Source of the DNA: CAYWXV01 sp964462535
GTDB taxonomy: Bacteria; Bacteroidota; Ignavibacteria; OLB7
Reading direction: 5' to 3'
Assembly: GCA_964462535.1 (NCBI GenBank)
Contig: CAYWXV010000003.1
Location: 62,001 to 126,000, forward strand
DNA: 64,000 nt
The notes under the pieces are model-generated. The model searched no databases, was not told the DNA's origin, and was given only the letters and a program-made list of their open reading frames with translations. The stretch's first letter is position 1. The number at the start of each line of letters is the position of its first letter. The translations under genes and the position numbers were made by a program. This document shows, piece by piece, positions 44,586 to 52,793 of the stretch.

Positions 44586-47054
44586 ATGGCTACCTCTGAA
44601 CGGCTCATACCGGTCACGTTAGAAGAGGAGATGCGCTCGTCGTATCTCGATTATTCCATGTCGGTCATCGTCTCGCGCGCCCTACCGGACGTTCGTGACG
44701 GATTGAAGCCTGTCCATCGCCGAGTTCTCTATTCGATGTACGAGCTCGGCCTGAATTTCAATCGCCCGTACAAGAAATCGGCGCGCATCGTCGGCGAGAC
44801 GATGGGGAAGTACCATCCGCACGGTGACTCGTCGATCTACGAGACGTTGGTTCGCATGGCGCAGCCGTTCTCCATGCGCCACATGCTTGTCGATGGTCAG
44901 GGGAATTTTGGAAGCGTGGATGGTGACCCGGCAGCCGCCATGCGATACACGGAGGCTCGCCTGACAGCGATCGCTGGTGAGATGATCCGTGATATCGAGA
45001 AGAACACGGTTGACTTCCAGCCGAACTTCGACGACAGTCTTCAACAGCCGACAGTACTCCCGGCGAATTTCCCGAACCTGCTTGTCAACGGCAGCTCGGG
45101 AATCGCGGTTGGTATGGCCACCAATATTCCGCCACACAATCTGGGCGAGGTGATCGACGGGCTCATAGCGTTGATCGGTAATCCGGAGACGACGGTGGAG
45201 GAGCTGATGAAATTCGTCAAGGCTCCTGATTTCCCAACCGGTGGCATCATCTACGGCTACGATGGTGTCGCAGAGGCATTCCGCACGGGGCGTGGGAAGG
45301 TTATCGTTCGCGCCCGTGTCAGTACGGAGGTTCTGAAGTCCGGAAAGGAGCAGCTGGTCGTAACCGAGCTCCCGTTCCAGGTCAACAAGGCAAATCTGAT
45401 TGAGAAGGTGGCGGACCTTGTTCGCGAGAAGAAGCTGGAGGACATCGCAAACATCCGCGACGAGTCCGATCGCGACGGTATGCGGATCGTCATCGAGTTG
45501 AAGAGGGATGCGACTCCCGAGGTCGTGATGAACAACCTCTACAAGTACACGCAGCTTCAAACCACGTTTGGCGTGAACATGCTTGCACTGGTGGAAGGGC
45601 GTCCTCGTGTTCTCTCGTTGAAGGACGTGATGGAGCAGTTCCTCAAGCACAGGAACGAAGTCATCGTCCGCCGCACGCAATTCGATCTGGACGCAGCCGA
45701 ACGTCGGGCCCACATCCTGGAAGGGTATATCATCGCGCTCGACAACATCGACGAGGTGATTGCACTCATCAAGCAGTCCAAGGACGTCGAGAGTGCTCGA
45801 ACTGGATTGATGAGGCGGTTCGGACTTTCCGAGATCCAGGCGAAAGCGATTCTCGACATGCGACTCCAGCGGCTCACCGGTCTGGAGCGCGACAAGATTC
45901 AGCAGGAGTACCGCGAAACGATTGAGTTGATCGAGAGGCTCCGTGCCATCCTTGGTTCAAAGGATCTGCAGATGACGATTGTCCGCGAAGAGTTGGAGAA
46001 CATGCGGAACAAGTTCGCCGACCCGCGACGAACCGACATCATCTTCGACTATCGCGATTTCACGCTCGAAGAGCTGATCGCACAGGAAGACGTTGTCGTG
46101 ACGATCTCGAACAACGGCTTCATCAAGCGGTTCCCCGTCTCGGGGTATCGCCGCCAGCATAGAGGGGGGAAGGGTGTGACGGGCATGCAGACGCGTGAGG
46201 ACGACTTCATTGAGCACGTCTTCGTCGGGTCGACGCACAGCTATCTCATCTTCTTCACCGATCGAGGGCGTTGCTTCAGATTGAAGATCTACGAAATCCC
46301 CGAGGCCGGACGGGCGGCGAAGGGGCGTTCGCTCGCTAACCTCCTTCCCAAGGAGAAGGACGAGCAGATCACCGCAATCCTCTCGGTAAAGGACTTCACA
46401 GCCGACCAGTTCATCCTGATGGTGACACGCATCGGTACGGTGAAGAAGACCGCACTCGGTGACTTTGCGAACATCCGGTCGAACGGAATCATCGCGATCA
46501 ACTTGCGCGGTGACGACGCTCTCGTCGCTACCAGACTCACGGATGGGGACAACGACATTCTGATCGCAACCCACGAAGGGATGGCGGTCCGCTTCCGTGA
46601 GTCCGACGTTCGCGACATGGGGCGGACCGCGTCGGGTGTCCGGGGAATTACGCTGGCGAAGGACGATTTCGTGATCGATATGGTCGCTGTCAAGCGTACC
46701 GATTCACATGTGCTGGTTGTCAGCGAGAACGGGATGGGTAAGCGAAGCCAGGTGAGCGACTTCCGTTTGACCCGCCGTGGTGGAAAGGGGGTCATCTCGA
46801 TGAACACGACGGAGAAGGTCGGAAAGGTGGTGGCAATGCGTGAGGTGGTTGACGCCGACGACATCGTCGTGATGACCGAAGGGGGGATGGTGATACGCCA
46901 GCATGTCGCTGACATCCGCGTTCTGGGTAGAAACACCCAGGGTGTCCGGCTTATTCGATTGAACGAGAGCGACAAGATCACCGGCGTGGCCGTCGTTCGG
47001 GCCGAGGAGGGTGAGGATGATGAGCCGATCAATGGCGAGGAAGTCGCCGAGTAG
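44586..47054 (+). CDS. gyrA: DNA gyrase subunit A
   Basis: The 822-aa protein is the breakage-reunion subunit of gyrase. The catalytic tyrosine is Y121 in AAMRYTEARLT. The quinolone-resistance region reads HPHGDSSIYETLVRMAQ, with Ser at position 82 (equivalent to E. coli Ser83) and Glu at 86 (Asp87 in E. coli), the wild-type-like state. The C-terminal beta-pinwheel has several repeats (TDRGRCFRLKIYEIPE, TRIGTVKKTALGDFANI). The GyrA box is near residue 520 as QHRGGKG, one change from QRRGGKG, which supports gyrase rather than topoisomerase IV. The gene is followed closely by tRNA-Leu. Confidence 0.96.
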   Translation: MATSERLIPVTLEEEMRSSYLDYSMSVIVSRALPDVRDGLKPVHRRVLYSMYELGLNFNRPYKKSARIVGETMGKYHPHGDSSIYETLVRMAQPFSMRHMLVDGQGNFGSVDGDPAAAMRYTEARLTAIAGEMIRDIEKNTVDFQPNFDDSLQQPTVLPANFPNLLVNGSSGIAVGMATNIPPHNLGEVIDGLIALIGNPETTVEELMKFVKAPDFPTGGIIYGYDGVAEAFRTGRGKVIVRARVSTEVLKSGKEQLVVTELPFQVNKANLIEKVADLVREKKLEDIANIRDESDRDGMRIVIELKRDATPEVVMNNLYKYTQLQTTFGVNMLALVEGRPRVLSLKDVMEQFLKHRNEVIVRRTQFDLDAAERRAHILEGYIIALDNIDEVIALIKQSKDVESARTGLMRRFGLSEIQAKAILDMRLQRLTGLERDKIQQEYRETIELIERLRAILGSKDLQMTIVREELENMRNKFADPRRTDIIFDYRDFTLEELIAQEDVVVTISNNGFIKRFPVSGYRRQHRGGKGVTGMQTREDDFIEHVFVGSTHSYLIFFTDRGRCFRLKIYEIPEAGRAAKGRSLANLLPKEKDEQITAILSVKDFTADQFILMVTRIGTVKKTALGDFANIRSNGIIAINLRGDDALVATRLTDGDNDILIATHEGMAVRFRESDVRDMGRTASGVRGITLAKDDFVIDMVAVKRTDSHVLVVSENGMGKRSQVSDFRLTRRGGKGVISMNTTEKVGKVVAMREVVDADDIVVMTEGGMVIRQHVADIRVLGRNTQGVRLIRLNESDKITGVAVVRAEEGEDDEPINGEEVAE

Positions 47055-47087
47055 CTTGGAAGTTCGTTCGCTCGTGACGATTTTTGG

Positions 47088-47104
47088 CCCCCCTGACAGG
47101 GGGG
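47088..47104. terminator. C/G-rich hairpin between gyrA and tRNA-Leu
   Basis: Six C plus T and A plus six G form a 7-bp stem with a 3-base loop. No T-run follows on the plus strand; five T precede it. Terminator function is uncertain. Confidence 0.35.
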
Positions 47105-47108
47105 AAGC

Positions 47109-47193
47109 GCAGGAGTGGCGGAATTGGCAGACGCGCCGGACTCAAAATCCGGTGGGCTAAACACCCGTGCGGGTTCGACCCCCGCCTCCTGTA
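47109..47193 (+). tRNA. tRNA-Leu (anticodon CAA)
   Basis: The 85-base cloverleaf has a 7-bp acceptor (GCAGGAG with CTCCTGT, first pair G-U), a D arm with GAATTGGCAGA, and a CCGGA/TCCGG anticodon stem. The loop CTCAAAA gives anticodon CAA (reads TTG). A leucine-type variable arm and a T arm GCGGG-TTCGACC-CCCGC follow. The discriminator is A. CCA is not encoded. All expected features are present. Confidence 0.93.
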
Positions 47194-47245
47194 CAACAAT
47201 TCTGATGACCCAAATCAGACGGCGGACAGCCTCTTACATTCTCCG

Positions 47246-47277
47246 CTTGCCCCAAAAGAGGGGCCGGCCTATCTTTG
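47246..47277 (+). promoter_or_regulatory. Bacteroidota-type promoter after tRNA-Leu
   Basis: CTTG (47246-47249), a 20-base spacer, and a perfect TATCTTTG (47270-47277). The transcript would start near 47283 and run into the leader and terminator described next. Confidence 0.65.
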
Positions 47278-47282
47278 CAGGC

Positions 47283-47412
47283 TCTTTTCGCGATTCCGTT
47301 GATGCACGAAAGTGCGGTGGCGGACGTCGTACATGGATCAGACAACCGGGTGGAAGCCGCTGTAAAAGCGGATGACCGATGAAGGCGCCCAGCCGAACGG
47401 TCGCCTTTTTTT
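47283..47412 (+). ncRNA. candidate attenuator leader or small RNA before the L31/S18 genes
   Basis: Roughly 130 bases lie between a good promoter and an intrinsic terminator, 48 bases before the DUF4295-like start codon. The segment contains GCAC-GAAA-GTGC (a stem with a GNRA tetraloop) and CCGCT-GTAAA-AGCGG, then the terminator at 47382-47412. It could be a ribosomal-protein leader that attenuates the operon, or an independent small RNA. I cannot match it to a named riboswitch by eye. Ligand and regulation are unknown. Confidence 0.4.
47382..47412 (+). terminator. intrinsic terminator before the DUF4295-like/L31/S18 genes
   Basis: AAGGCG (47382-47387) pairs with CGCCTT (47402-47407), a small CCG/CGG stem lies in the loop, and seven T run from 47406 to 47412. 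It is positioned to stop transcription before the ribosomal genes. Confidence 0.65.
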
Positions 47413-47460
47413 GTCCCCGGTATCGAACGCTTCACTCGACTTCATACAGCAGGCTGGATC

Positions 47461-47634
47461 ATGGCAAAGACACAATCGTTCGCAGACAAGGCGAAGAAGA
47501 AGGGAGGATCGGACCTGATTTCCGTCAAGGTCGTTCTCTCCGAGAAGACCGCGGCCGGCACCTACAAGTTCACCGAGCGGTTCGTAAAGGTGAAGGACCT
47601 TGCGGACGTCGAGAAGACTGTCAAGGGTATTTGA
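47461..47634 (+). CDS. 57-aa basic protein, DUF4295-like
   Basis: A short frame from ATG 47461 to TGA 47632-47634. It has an N-terminal basic patch (ADKAKKKGGSD) and a middle SEKTAAGTYKFTERFVKVKD. That middle resembles the SPKTGAYTF..E..V pattern of DUF4295, a small conserved Bacteroidota protein usually found next to ribosomal genes. Position immediately upstream of L31 supports a ribosome-associated role. Too short for most gene finders. Family membership is an inference from pattern and context. Confidence 0.6.
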   Translation: MAKTQSFADKAKKKGGSDLISVKVVLSEKTAAGTYKFTERFVKVKDLADVEKTVKGI

Positions 47635-47678
47635 GAATTCGATGTCAACGTTCAGACACGATTGAAAAAGGAGCACAC

Positions 47679-47924
47679 ATGAAAGAGGGCATTCATCCAC
47701 GATACATCGCAGCGCGCGTGACGTGCGTCTGTGGGAATAGCTTCATCACCCGCTCGACGGTTGGTGACATCAAGTTGGAAATCTGCTCGGAGTGCCATCC
47801 GTTTTACACCGGCAAGCAGAAGGTGATCGACACAGCCGGTCGAATTGATCGCTTCAATCAGCGCTTCCAGAAGTCGAAGGATATCAAGGCCGCAAAGACG
47901 GCCACCACCGGCGACAACGCGTAG
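47679..47924 (+). CDS. rpmE: 50S ribosomal protein L31
   Basis: The 81-aa protein begins MKEGIHPRYIAARVTCVCGN. Zinc-binding cysteines are present as CVC at 16-18 and CSEC at 36-39, so this is the zinc-containing form of L31. An AAAAGGAG Shine-Dalgarno precedes ATG 47679. It is a large-subunit protein that bridges to the small subunit. Forty-four bases separate it from the DUF4295-like gene and 42 from rpsR, so the three are likely co-transcribed. Confidence 0.95.
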   Translation: MKEGIHPRYIAARVTCVCGNSFITRSTVGDIKLEICSECHPFYTGKQKVIDTAGRIDRFNQRFQKSKDIKAAKTATTGDNA

Positions 47925-47966
47925 GACGACGGCTAGTACCAGACATCAGAAACCTGAACGATACAG

Positions 47967-48245
47967 ATGAGACGCAGCAACGATCGCAATCAGATGGGAA
48001 TGGAAGGGGGACTTCGTCAGCGACGGAACGATCCCCCCCGCCGCAAGCGGAATCCGGTCAAGGGTATCGAGTACATCGACTACACCAACACCAAGCTTCT
48101 CCAGCGCTTTATCAATGACCAGGGGAAGATCCTTCCAAAGAGGATTACCGGTGTGACCGCAAAGCAGCAACGGGCGATTACCCGCGCTGTCAAGTACGCT
48201 CGGCACCTGGCGCTCCTCCCGTTCGTCACTGACGATCCACGCTAG
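47967..48245 (+). CDS. rpsR: 30S ribosomal protein S18
   Basis: The 92-aa protein has an extended arginine-rich N-terminus and then the S18 core: YIDYTNTKLLQRFINDQGKILPKR (in pieces) and TGVTAKQQRAITRAVKYARHLALLPFV. The usual neighbours rpsF and rplI are absent; instead it follows rpmE. A strong hairpin terminator follows at 48271-48302. Confidence 0.95.
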   Translation: MRRSNDRNQMGMEGGLRQRRNDPPRRKRNPVKGIEYIDYTNTKLLQRFINDQGKILPKRITGVTAKQQRAITRAVKYARHLALLPFVTDDPR

Positions 48246-48270
48246 TCGTATTCGTACGATCGAAACAGCA

Positions 48271-48302
48271 AACGCCCTCGAGGTTATTTCCTCGGGGGCG
48301 TT
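48271..48302 (+). terminator. hairpin terminator after rpsR
   Basis: AACGCCCTCGAGG (48271-48283) pairs with CCTCGGGGGCGTT (48290-48302), 13 pairs with one G-T, loop TTATTT. It also lies past the end of the convergent GT9 gene. Confidence 0.75.
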
Positions 48303-48473
48303 GCGTTTCTGACCCGGATCGCATCACCATCCTTCAAACAAGTAATTGGAAAGATGGTGATCATGAATTTTCGCCGCGACCCCGCGTCCGCCCGATGTTG
48401 GTGGGCATTCCTGGCGATGCACTGTCCGCTCACGATACCCCGCGTCCACCCTCGCTGGCTCGATACACCCCGT

Positions 48474-49502
48474 TCATTCACGTGTGACTTCGATCAACGC
48501 GGCATGCACGCGTTCGACATCAATGAGTTCCATGCAGTTGAAGTGGCCGCGCGGACAGGACTCGCGTCCAATCGCTGAACAGGGGCGGCACGAGACGTCC
48601 GGTCGTTCAACAACAATGGAACGTCCGCGAAACGGACCGAATCCGAAGTCGAGGACGGTCGATCCGAAGATGACGACGGTAGGTCTACCACGAGCGATCG
48701 CGACGTGGGCAAGCGCGGAGTCATTCGCGACAACGCCGGTGGCGACGTCCATTGTTACAGCTGCCTGAAGCAACGTAGTCGATCCAGCGAGGTTGACAAT
48801 CGCATGCGCAACACCACTCTCCAGCATCACCCGGTTACATACGTCGACCTCTGAGGGTCCGCCGAGCAGGACGACACGGTCCCCGGAACGCGCGAGCGTC
48901 CTCGCAAGCTCACCCCATTTGGCCGGTGGCCACGCCTTTGTGTTGTGACGGGCCCCAGGCGCAAGAACCCAGGTTGGACGCTCGCAATCGGGTTTCAACG
49001 GCGAAACGCTATCGCCTGCAAAGAGTTCGAGACCCGTGCCGTCATCTTGCACACCCAACGGCCGTGCTGCATCAAGGTAAAGAAGGGGTATCTGCCGAAC
49101 AGGCTGCAGGAGGTTCCATCCGAACCAGACGAGCAGCTTCTTGCGAATCGTCGGTTTTCGAATCGTCAGTAGCTGCCGCCCCAGTCCGTGCCTGACGATT
49201 CGACTTCGCAACGACGCGTGAAGGTCTAGAACGACATCGAACTTTCCATGCGCGGCCAACAAATGGTTGCGGTACTCCCGAAGCCCACCAGCGTTCAACG
49301 AACGATCGATTGAATGGACCTTACAGACGTGTGGGGAGAACGAGAAGAGGGGGGCGAACTCGTTCAGCGTGAGGACATGGATCTCCCAATCGGGAAGTGT
49401 GCGGTGGAGCGAACGAATCACTGGCGACGTGAGGATTATGTCCCCTGCCGAAGAGAATCGGATGACCAGGATCCGTTTGATCGCGCTCGCCGTCGTCTGC
49501 AT
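48474..49502 (-). CDS. ADP-heptose:LPS heptosyltransferase-like GT9 protein
   Basis: The 342-aa protein begins MQTTASAIKRILVIRFSSAG and continues DIILTSPVIRSLH, the N-terminal GT9 signature (RFSSxGDI). The donor-binding half shows WVLAPGARHNTKAWPPAKWG, VVLLGGPSEVDVC and VANDSALAHVAIARG, all typical of heptosyltransferases. It adds a sugar to lipopolysaccharide core or related surface glycan on the cytoplasmic face. ATG 49502 is preferred; an upstream TTG adds three residues. It converges on the rpsR terminator. Confidence 0.85.
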   Translation of the reverse strand: MQTTASAIKRILVIRFSSAGDIILTSPVIRSLHRTLPDWEIHVLTLNEFAPLFSFSPHVCKVHSIDRSLNAGGLREYRNHLLAAHGKFDVVLDLHASLRSRIVRHGLGRQLLTIRKPTIRKKLLVWFGWNLLQPVRQIPLLYLDAARPLGVQDDGTGLELFAGDSVSPLKPDCERPTWVLAPGARHNTKAWPPAKWGELARTLARSGDRVVLLGGPSEVDVCNRVMLESGVAHAIVNLAGSTTLLQAAVTMDVATGVVANDSALAHVAIARGRPTVVIFGSTVLDFGFGPFRGRSIVVERPDVSCRPCSAIGRESCPRGHFNCMELIDVERVHAALIEVTRE

Positions 49503-49633
49503 GGCCGTCAAAATAGTAGTGGCTGATCCGCTTCCAATCGAAGGGGCGCAAGATCGTTATCTTGGTGGCCCTCGGCATCACGCCTGCTGGCGCGCTCCCG
49601 CGTCAGGCAGTTCCAGCGACGTCATCACATACC

Positions 49634-51160
49634 ATGCACACATCCACCTCCCGACCCGCAACGCTTGGCGCATTACGCACTTCCGGCTACACATCTCTCT
49701 CCGTAAAGGATGAGATGCGGCGGAACATGATCCGAAAACTGAAAACGGGAGAGAACCTCTTTCCCGGCATTATCGGATTCGATGAGACGGTCATTCCTCA
49801 GATCGTCAATGCGATACTTGCACGGCACGACATTCTGCTTCTGGGACTGCGTGGCCAGGCCAAGACGAGGATCGCGCGACTCCTCCCGAACTTCCTCGAC
49901 GAGTGGGTCCCGATCATCGCCGGGTCAGAGGTAAACGATGACCCGTTGTCCCCGATCAGCCGCCGCGGAGTCGACATGGTTCGCGAACTGGGCGATGACG
50001 CGCCCGTTGAGTGGATACATCGATCGGAAAGGTACGGAGAGAAGCTCGCGACCCCCGACGTGACGATTGCGGACCTCATTGGTGACATCGACCCGATCAA
50101 GGCTGCCAACCAGCGACTGACGTACGCACACGAGGGGGCTATCCATTTCGGTCTGGTGCCGCGCACGAACCGGGGGATCTTCGTCATCAACGAACTCCCC
50201 GACCTTCAGCCTCGCATTCAAGTCGGACTCTTCAACATCATGGAGGAGAAGGACATTCAAATCCGTGGGTTCAACGTCCGAATCCCCCTCGATCTTGCGA
50301 TTGTCTTTACGGCGAACCCGGAAGACTACACCAATCGCGGCTCGATCATTACGCCTTTGAAGGACCGAATAGACTCGCAGATCCTCACACACTATCCCCG
50401 GTCGCTTGACGAGGGGATGGCCATCACCAGGCAGGAGGCGTGGCGGCATCGGGAGCACGATGCGACCGTCATCATACCGCCGTTCCTGGAGGAGGTGGTG
50501 GAGATGATCGCAGTGCAGGCCCGCGCATCCGAGTTCGTCGATCAGCAGTCGGGCGTGTCGGCCCGAATGACGATCGCCACGATGGAAGCGATGATATCGA
50601 ACGCAGAGCGCAGAGCGATCATGCATGGTGAAGAGGTCGTAGCCCCACGCATCATCGATCTGCTACAAGCGCTGCCTGGGATAACCGGGAAGGTGGAACT
50701 GGTCTTCGAGGGTGAGCAGGAGGGGCCGGCAAAGGTGGCTCGCCTCCTGGTGGGTAAGGGTGTTCGCGAGGTCTTCGCCCGTTATCTCCCAAACCCTCTC
50801 GAGCGGCCCAAACGATCCGGCGAGGGAGCACGTGCCGCAGATCCGTTCGCACCGGTTCTCGCTCATTTCAGTGCGGGAAATTCCGTCGACATTGCAGATG
50901 CGATGACGTTCGAGGAGTACTACGCTGCACTAAATTCTGTGCCGGGGCTGCATGACCTGGCGCAACGCACATTCAAGATAGATCGCAAGGAGCGACACGT
51001 CCTTGCGGCGGCGATGGAGCTCGTACTTGACGGTCTCCATCAGCATTCCAAGGTTGCTCGTGAGGACTACGCGACCATCGTGTCGTACAGTGATATGGTC
51101 GGCTCCATCTTCAATCGGAGGAAGGGAGGAGATGAAGAGGAAGAGGAGGAGAATTGGTAG
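49634..51160 (+). CDS. MoxR/Mg-chelatase-type AAA+ ATPase
   Basis: The 508-aa protein has an AAA+ core. Walker A is LLLGLRGQAKTRIARLL (GxxGxAKT) and Walker B is GIFVINELPDL. A sensor segment reads FTANPEDYTNRGSIITPLKDR. These mark the MoxR/magnesium-chelatase-I clade. The C-terminus is strongly acidic (EEEEEEN). Such ATPases usually work with a VWA-domain partner encoded next door; no such gene follows. An aminotransferase gene lies 144 bases away on the opposite strand. VWA proteins elsewhere in the window (16447, 58483, 61607) may or may not be partners. ATG 49634 is chosen over an upstream in-frame TTG. Confidence 0.85.
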   Translation: MHTSTSRPATLGALRTSGYTSLSVKDEMRRNMIRKLKTGENLFPGIIGFDETVIPQIVNAILARHDILLLGLRGQAKTRIARLLPNFLDEWVPIIAGSEVNDDPLSPISRRGVDMVRELGDDAPVEWIHRSERYGEKLATPDVTIADLIGDIDPIKAANQRLTYAHEGAIHFGLVPRTNRGIFVINELPDLQPRIQVGLFNIMEEKDIQIRGFNVRIPLDLAIVFTANPEDYTNRGSIITPLKDRIDSQILTHYPRSLDEGMAITRQEAWRHREHDATVIIPPFLEEVVEMIAVQARASEFVDQQSGVSARMTIATMEAMISNAERRAIMHGEEVVAPRIIDLLQALPGITGKVELVFEGEQEGPAKVARLLVGKGVREVFARYLPNPLERPKRSGEGARAADPFAPVLAHFSAGNSVDIADAMTFEEYYAALNSVPGLHDLAQRTFKIDRKERHVLAAAMELVLDGLHQHSKVAREDYATIVSYSDMVGSIFNRRKGGDEEEEEENW

Positions 51161-51303
51161 TCGCGGCTGCGGCGCTCGCCCGTTTGTCGTTCGCGTGCGC
51201 CTGATGAGTAGATGCCGGCGGCAAGGGGATTCGCCGCTTGGTGCATGAGCTGGCTCCGCCGCGTCAGGCTGCGGGGGGGGCAGGGATGCTCAACCGAGGG
51301 CCT

Positions 51304-52500
51304 CTACGCCCCGCGTACATAATCGGCGAAGATGTCGCCAAGCGCGCCTACGACGTGATCGACATGTTCGTTCTGGAAGATCAACGGGGGGAGAAATCGA
51401 AGAACTGTGTCCGCGGTGGCATTGATGACGACATCCCGCTCGAGCATCCGATCGACGAACGGACCCGCCGGCACGTTCAGTTCGATACCGGCCATTGCGC
51501 CCGCGCCTCGCACATCAGCCACCAGTGAGGGGTAGGCCGATTCGAGCTCGTGGAATCGATTCAACATGTACTCGCCGACGATTCGCGCGTTCTCCATCAG
51601 ACCCTCACCAAGCAGGTCGAGCACGGCACTCCCGGCCGCGCACGCGACTGCATTCCCACCGAACGTTGTCCCATGACGTCCGCTGCCCCAGACGTCAGCC
51701 AGTTCCTCAGTGACGAGCATCGCCCCCAGCGGCAATCCACCACCGATACCCTTGGCCAGGGTGACGATGTCCGGGCGGAACCCGAATCGATCAAACGAAA
51801 AGAACGTCCCTGTTCTCCCTCCACCCGCCTGCACTTCATCCGCGACAATCAGGAATCCATACTTCTCACGAAGCTCGACGAGCGTCTCCAACACTTCGCT
51901 GGTGACCCACCTGACTCCCCCTTCGCCCTGCAGGCATTCGATGAAGACGGCACAGGTGGAATCATCAATGCCACTGCGAAGTGCCGGCACGTCGTTGAAT
52001 GGGAGGACCGACGCGTTGGGAACAAACGGGCCCATGCCGTCCTTGTAGAGGGGCTTGTTCATGATCGACAGAACCCCAATCGTCCGCCCGTGAAATCCCC
52101 CTTCGAATCCAACCAGCCCCACTTTCCCCCGTGCGCTTCCGTGAGCGCGCGCAAACTTCATGGCCCCTTCATTTGCCTCGGCGCCGCTGTTGGACAGAAA
52201 AGCGCGAGAGTATCCACTCATCCCACAGAGCTTCTCGACGAACTCGACCTGCGCATCCTGAAAGAAGTAGTTGGAGACATGCGTGTACCGATGAAGCTGG
52301 TGCTGGATTGCCTGAAGAACACGAGGGTTGGCATGTCCTGCAGAGTTGACGGCGATACCACCCAGGAAGTCCAGGTACCGGCGCCCATCGAGCGCCTGGA
52401 TGTATATCCCGTCCGCCCGGTCAATCTCAATCGGGAGTCTCTTGTAGGTCTGCAGGAAACGCTCGTGTTCTCGTTCGGTGACCGTCGTGGCGTGCGTCAT
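51304..52500 (-). CDS. argD: acetylornithine/ornithine-type class III aminotransferase
   Basis: The 398-aa PLP enzyme has the class III fold. Signatures are DGRRYLDFLGGIAVNSAGH at the N-terminus, FLSNSGAEANEGAMKFAR, GGFHGRTIGVLS, and the PLP segment IVADEVQAGGGRTGTFF. Here D-E-V-Q precedes the catalytic Lys in VTLAKGIGGGLPLGAM. The GTTFGGNAVACAAG segment is typical of ArgD-like enzymes. Acetylornithine transamination in arginine synthesis is likely, but GABA or succinylornithine specificity cannot be excluded. No other arg gene is nearby. Confidence 0.85.
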   Translation of the reverse strand: MTHATTVTEREHERFLQTYKRLPIEIDRADGIYIQALDGRRYLDFLGGIAVNSAGHANPRVLQAIQHQLHRYTHVSNYFFQDAQVEFVEKLCGMSGYSRAFLSNSGAEANEGAMKFARAHGSARGKVGLVGFEGGFHGRTIGVLSIMNKPLYKDGMGPFVPNASVLPFNDVPALRSGIDDSTCAVFIECLQGEGGVRWVTSEVLETLVELREKYGFLIVADEVQAGGGRTGTFFSFDRFGFRPDIVTLAKGIGGGLPLGAMLVTEELADVWGSGRHGTTFGGNAVACAAGSAVLDLLGEGLMENARIVGEYMLNRFHELESAYPSLVADVRGAGAMAGIELNVPAGPFVDRMLERDVVINATADTVLRFLPPLIFQNEHVDHVVGALGDIFADYVRGA

Positions 52501-52610
52501 GGGACCGTTGGTGTTACTGAAGAGTGGATAGAAACGACAAACCCCCGACTCTGGCGAGACAAGGGTCTGATCGGAACAGCAAGGAGCGCCCGGCGGACGA
52601 GTGCCGGACG

Positions 52611-52703
52611 CTACTTCTTCTTCTTGTGACGATTCTTGCGGAGACGCTTCTTCCGCTTGTGCGTCGCCATCTTATGACGCTTGCGCTTCTTGCCGCAGGG
52701 CAT
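52611..52703 (-). CDS. 30-aa AURKAIP1/COX24-domain ribosomal peptide
   Basis: The minus-strand frame from 52703 to the TAG at 52611-52613 encodes MPCGKKRKRHKMATHKRKKR followed by ten more residues ending in four lysines. This matches the tiny AURKAIP1/COX24-domain protein of Bacteroidota, homologous to the mitoribosomal protein mS38. It is too short for routine gene calling. A TAGGAG Shine-Dalgarno and a perfect Bacteroidota promoter precede it, so it is expected to be strongly expressed. The second-position cysteine context PCG replaces the commoner PSG. Confidence 0.88.
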   Translation of the reverse strand: MPCGKKRKRHKMATHKRKKRLRKNRHKKKK

Positions 52704-52750
52704 AGATCGCTCCTATGTTGATTGATCGGGACGTTCTTAGAAAGGAACCG

Positions 52751-52783
52751 CAAATATAGGGAAGTGGGGAGATGCGCCCCAAA
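52751..52783 (-). promoter_or_regulatory. consensus Bacteroidota promoter for the 30-aa ribosomal gene
   Basis: On the minus strand, TTTG (52783-52780), a 21-base spacer, and a perfect TATATTTG (52758-52751). The leader would be about 45 bases. Confidence 0.75.
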
Positions 52784-52793
52784 CCGTAACCGA

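Noticed and set aside
44682..45713. Minus-strand frame of 343 codons opposite gyrA
   Set aside because: No recognisable domain; gyrA is certain on the plus strand.
51161..51303. Possible remnant of a VWA partner gene after the MoxR ATPase
   Set aside because: No frame shows VWA motifs, so a broken partner cannot be supported.
51550..52629. Plus-strand frame of 359 codons opposite argD
   Set aside because: Antisense shadow; it also spans the intergenic area and the 30-aa gene.
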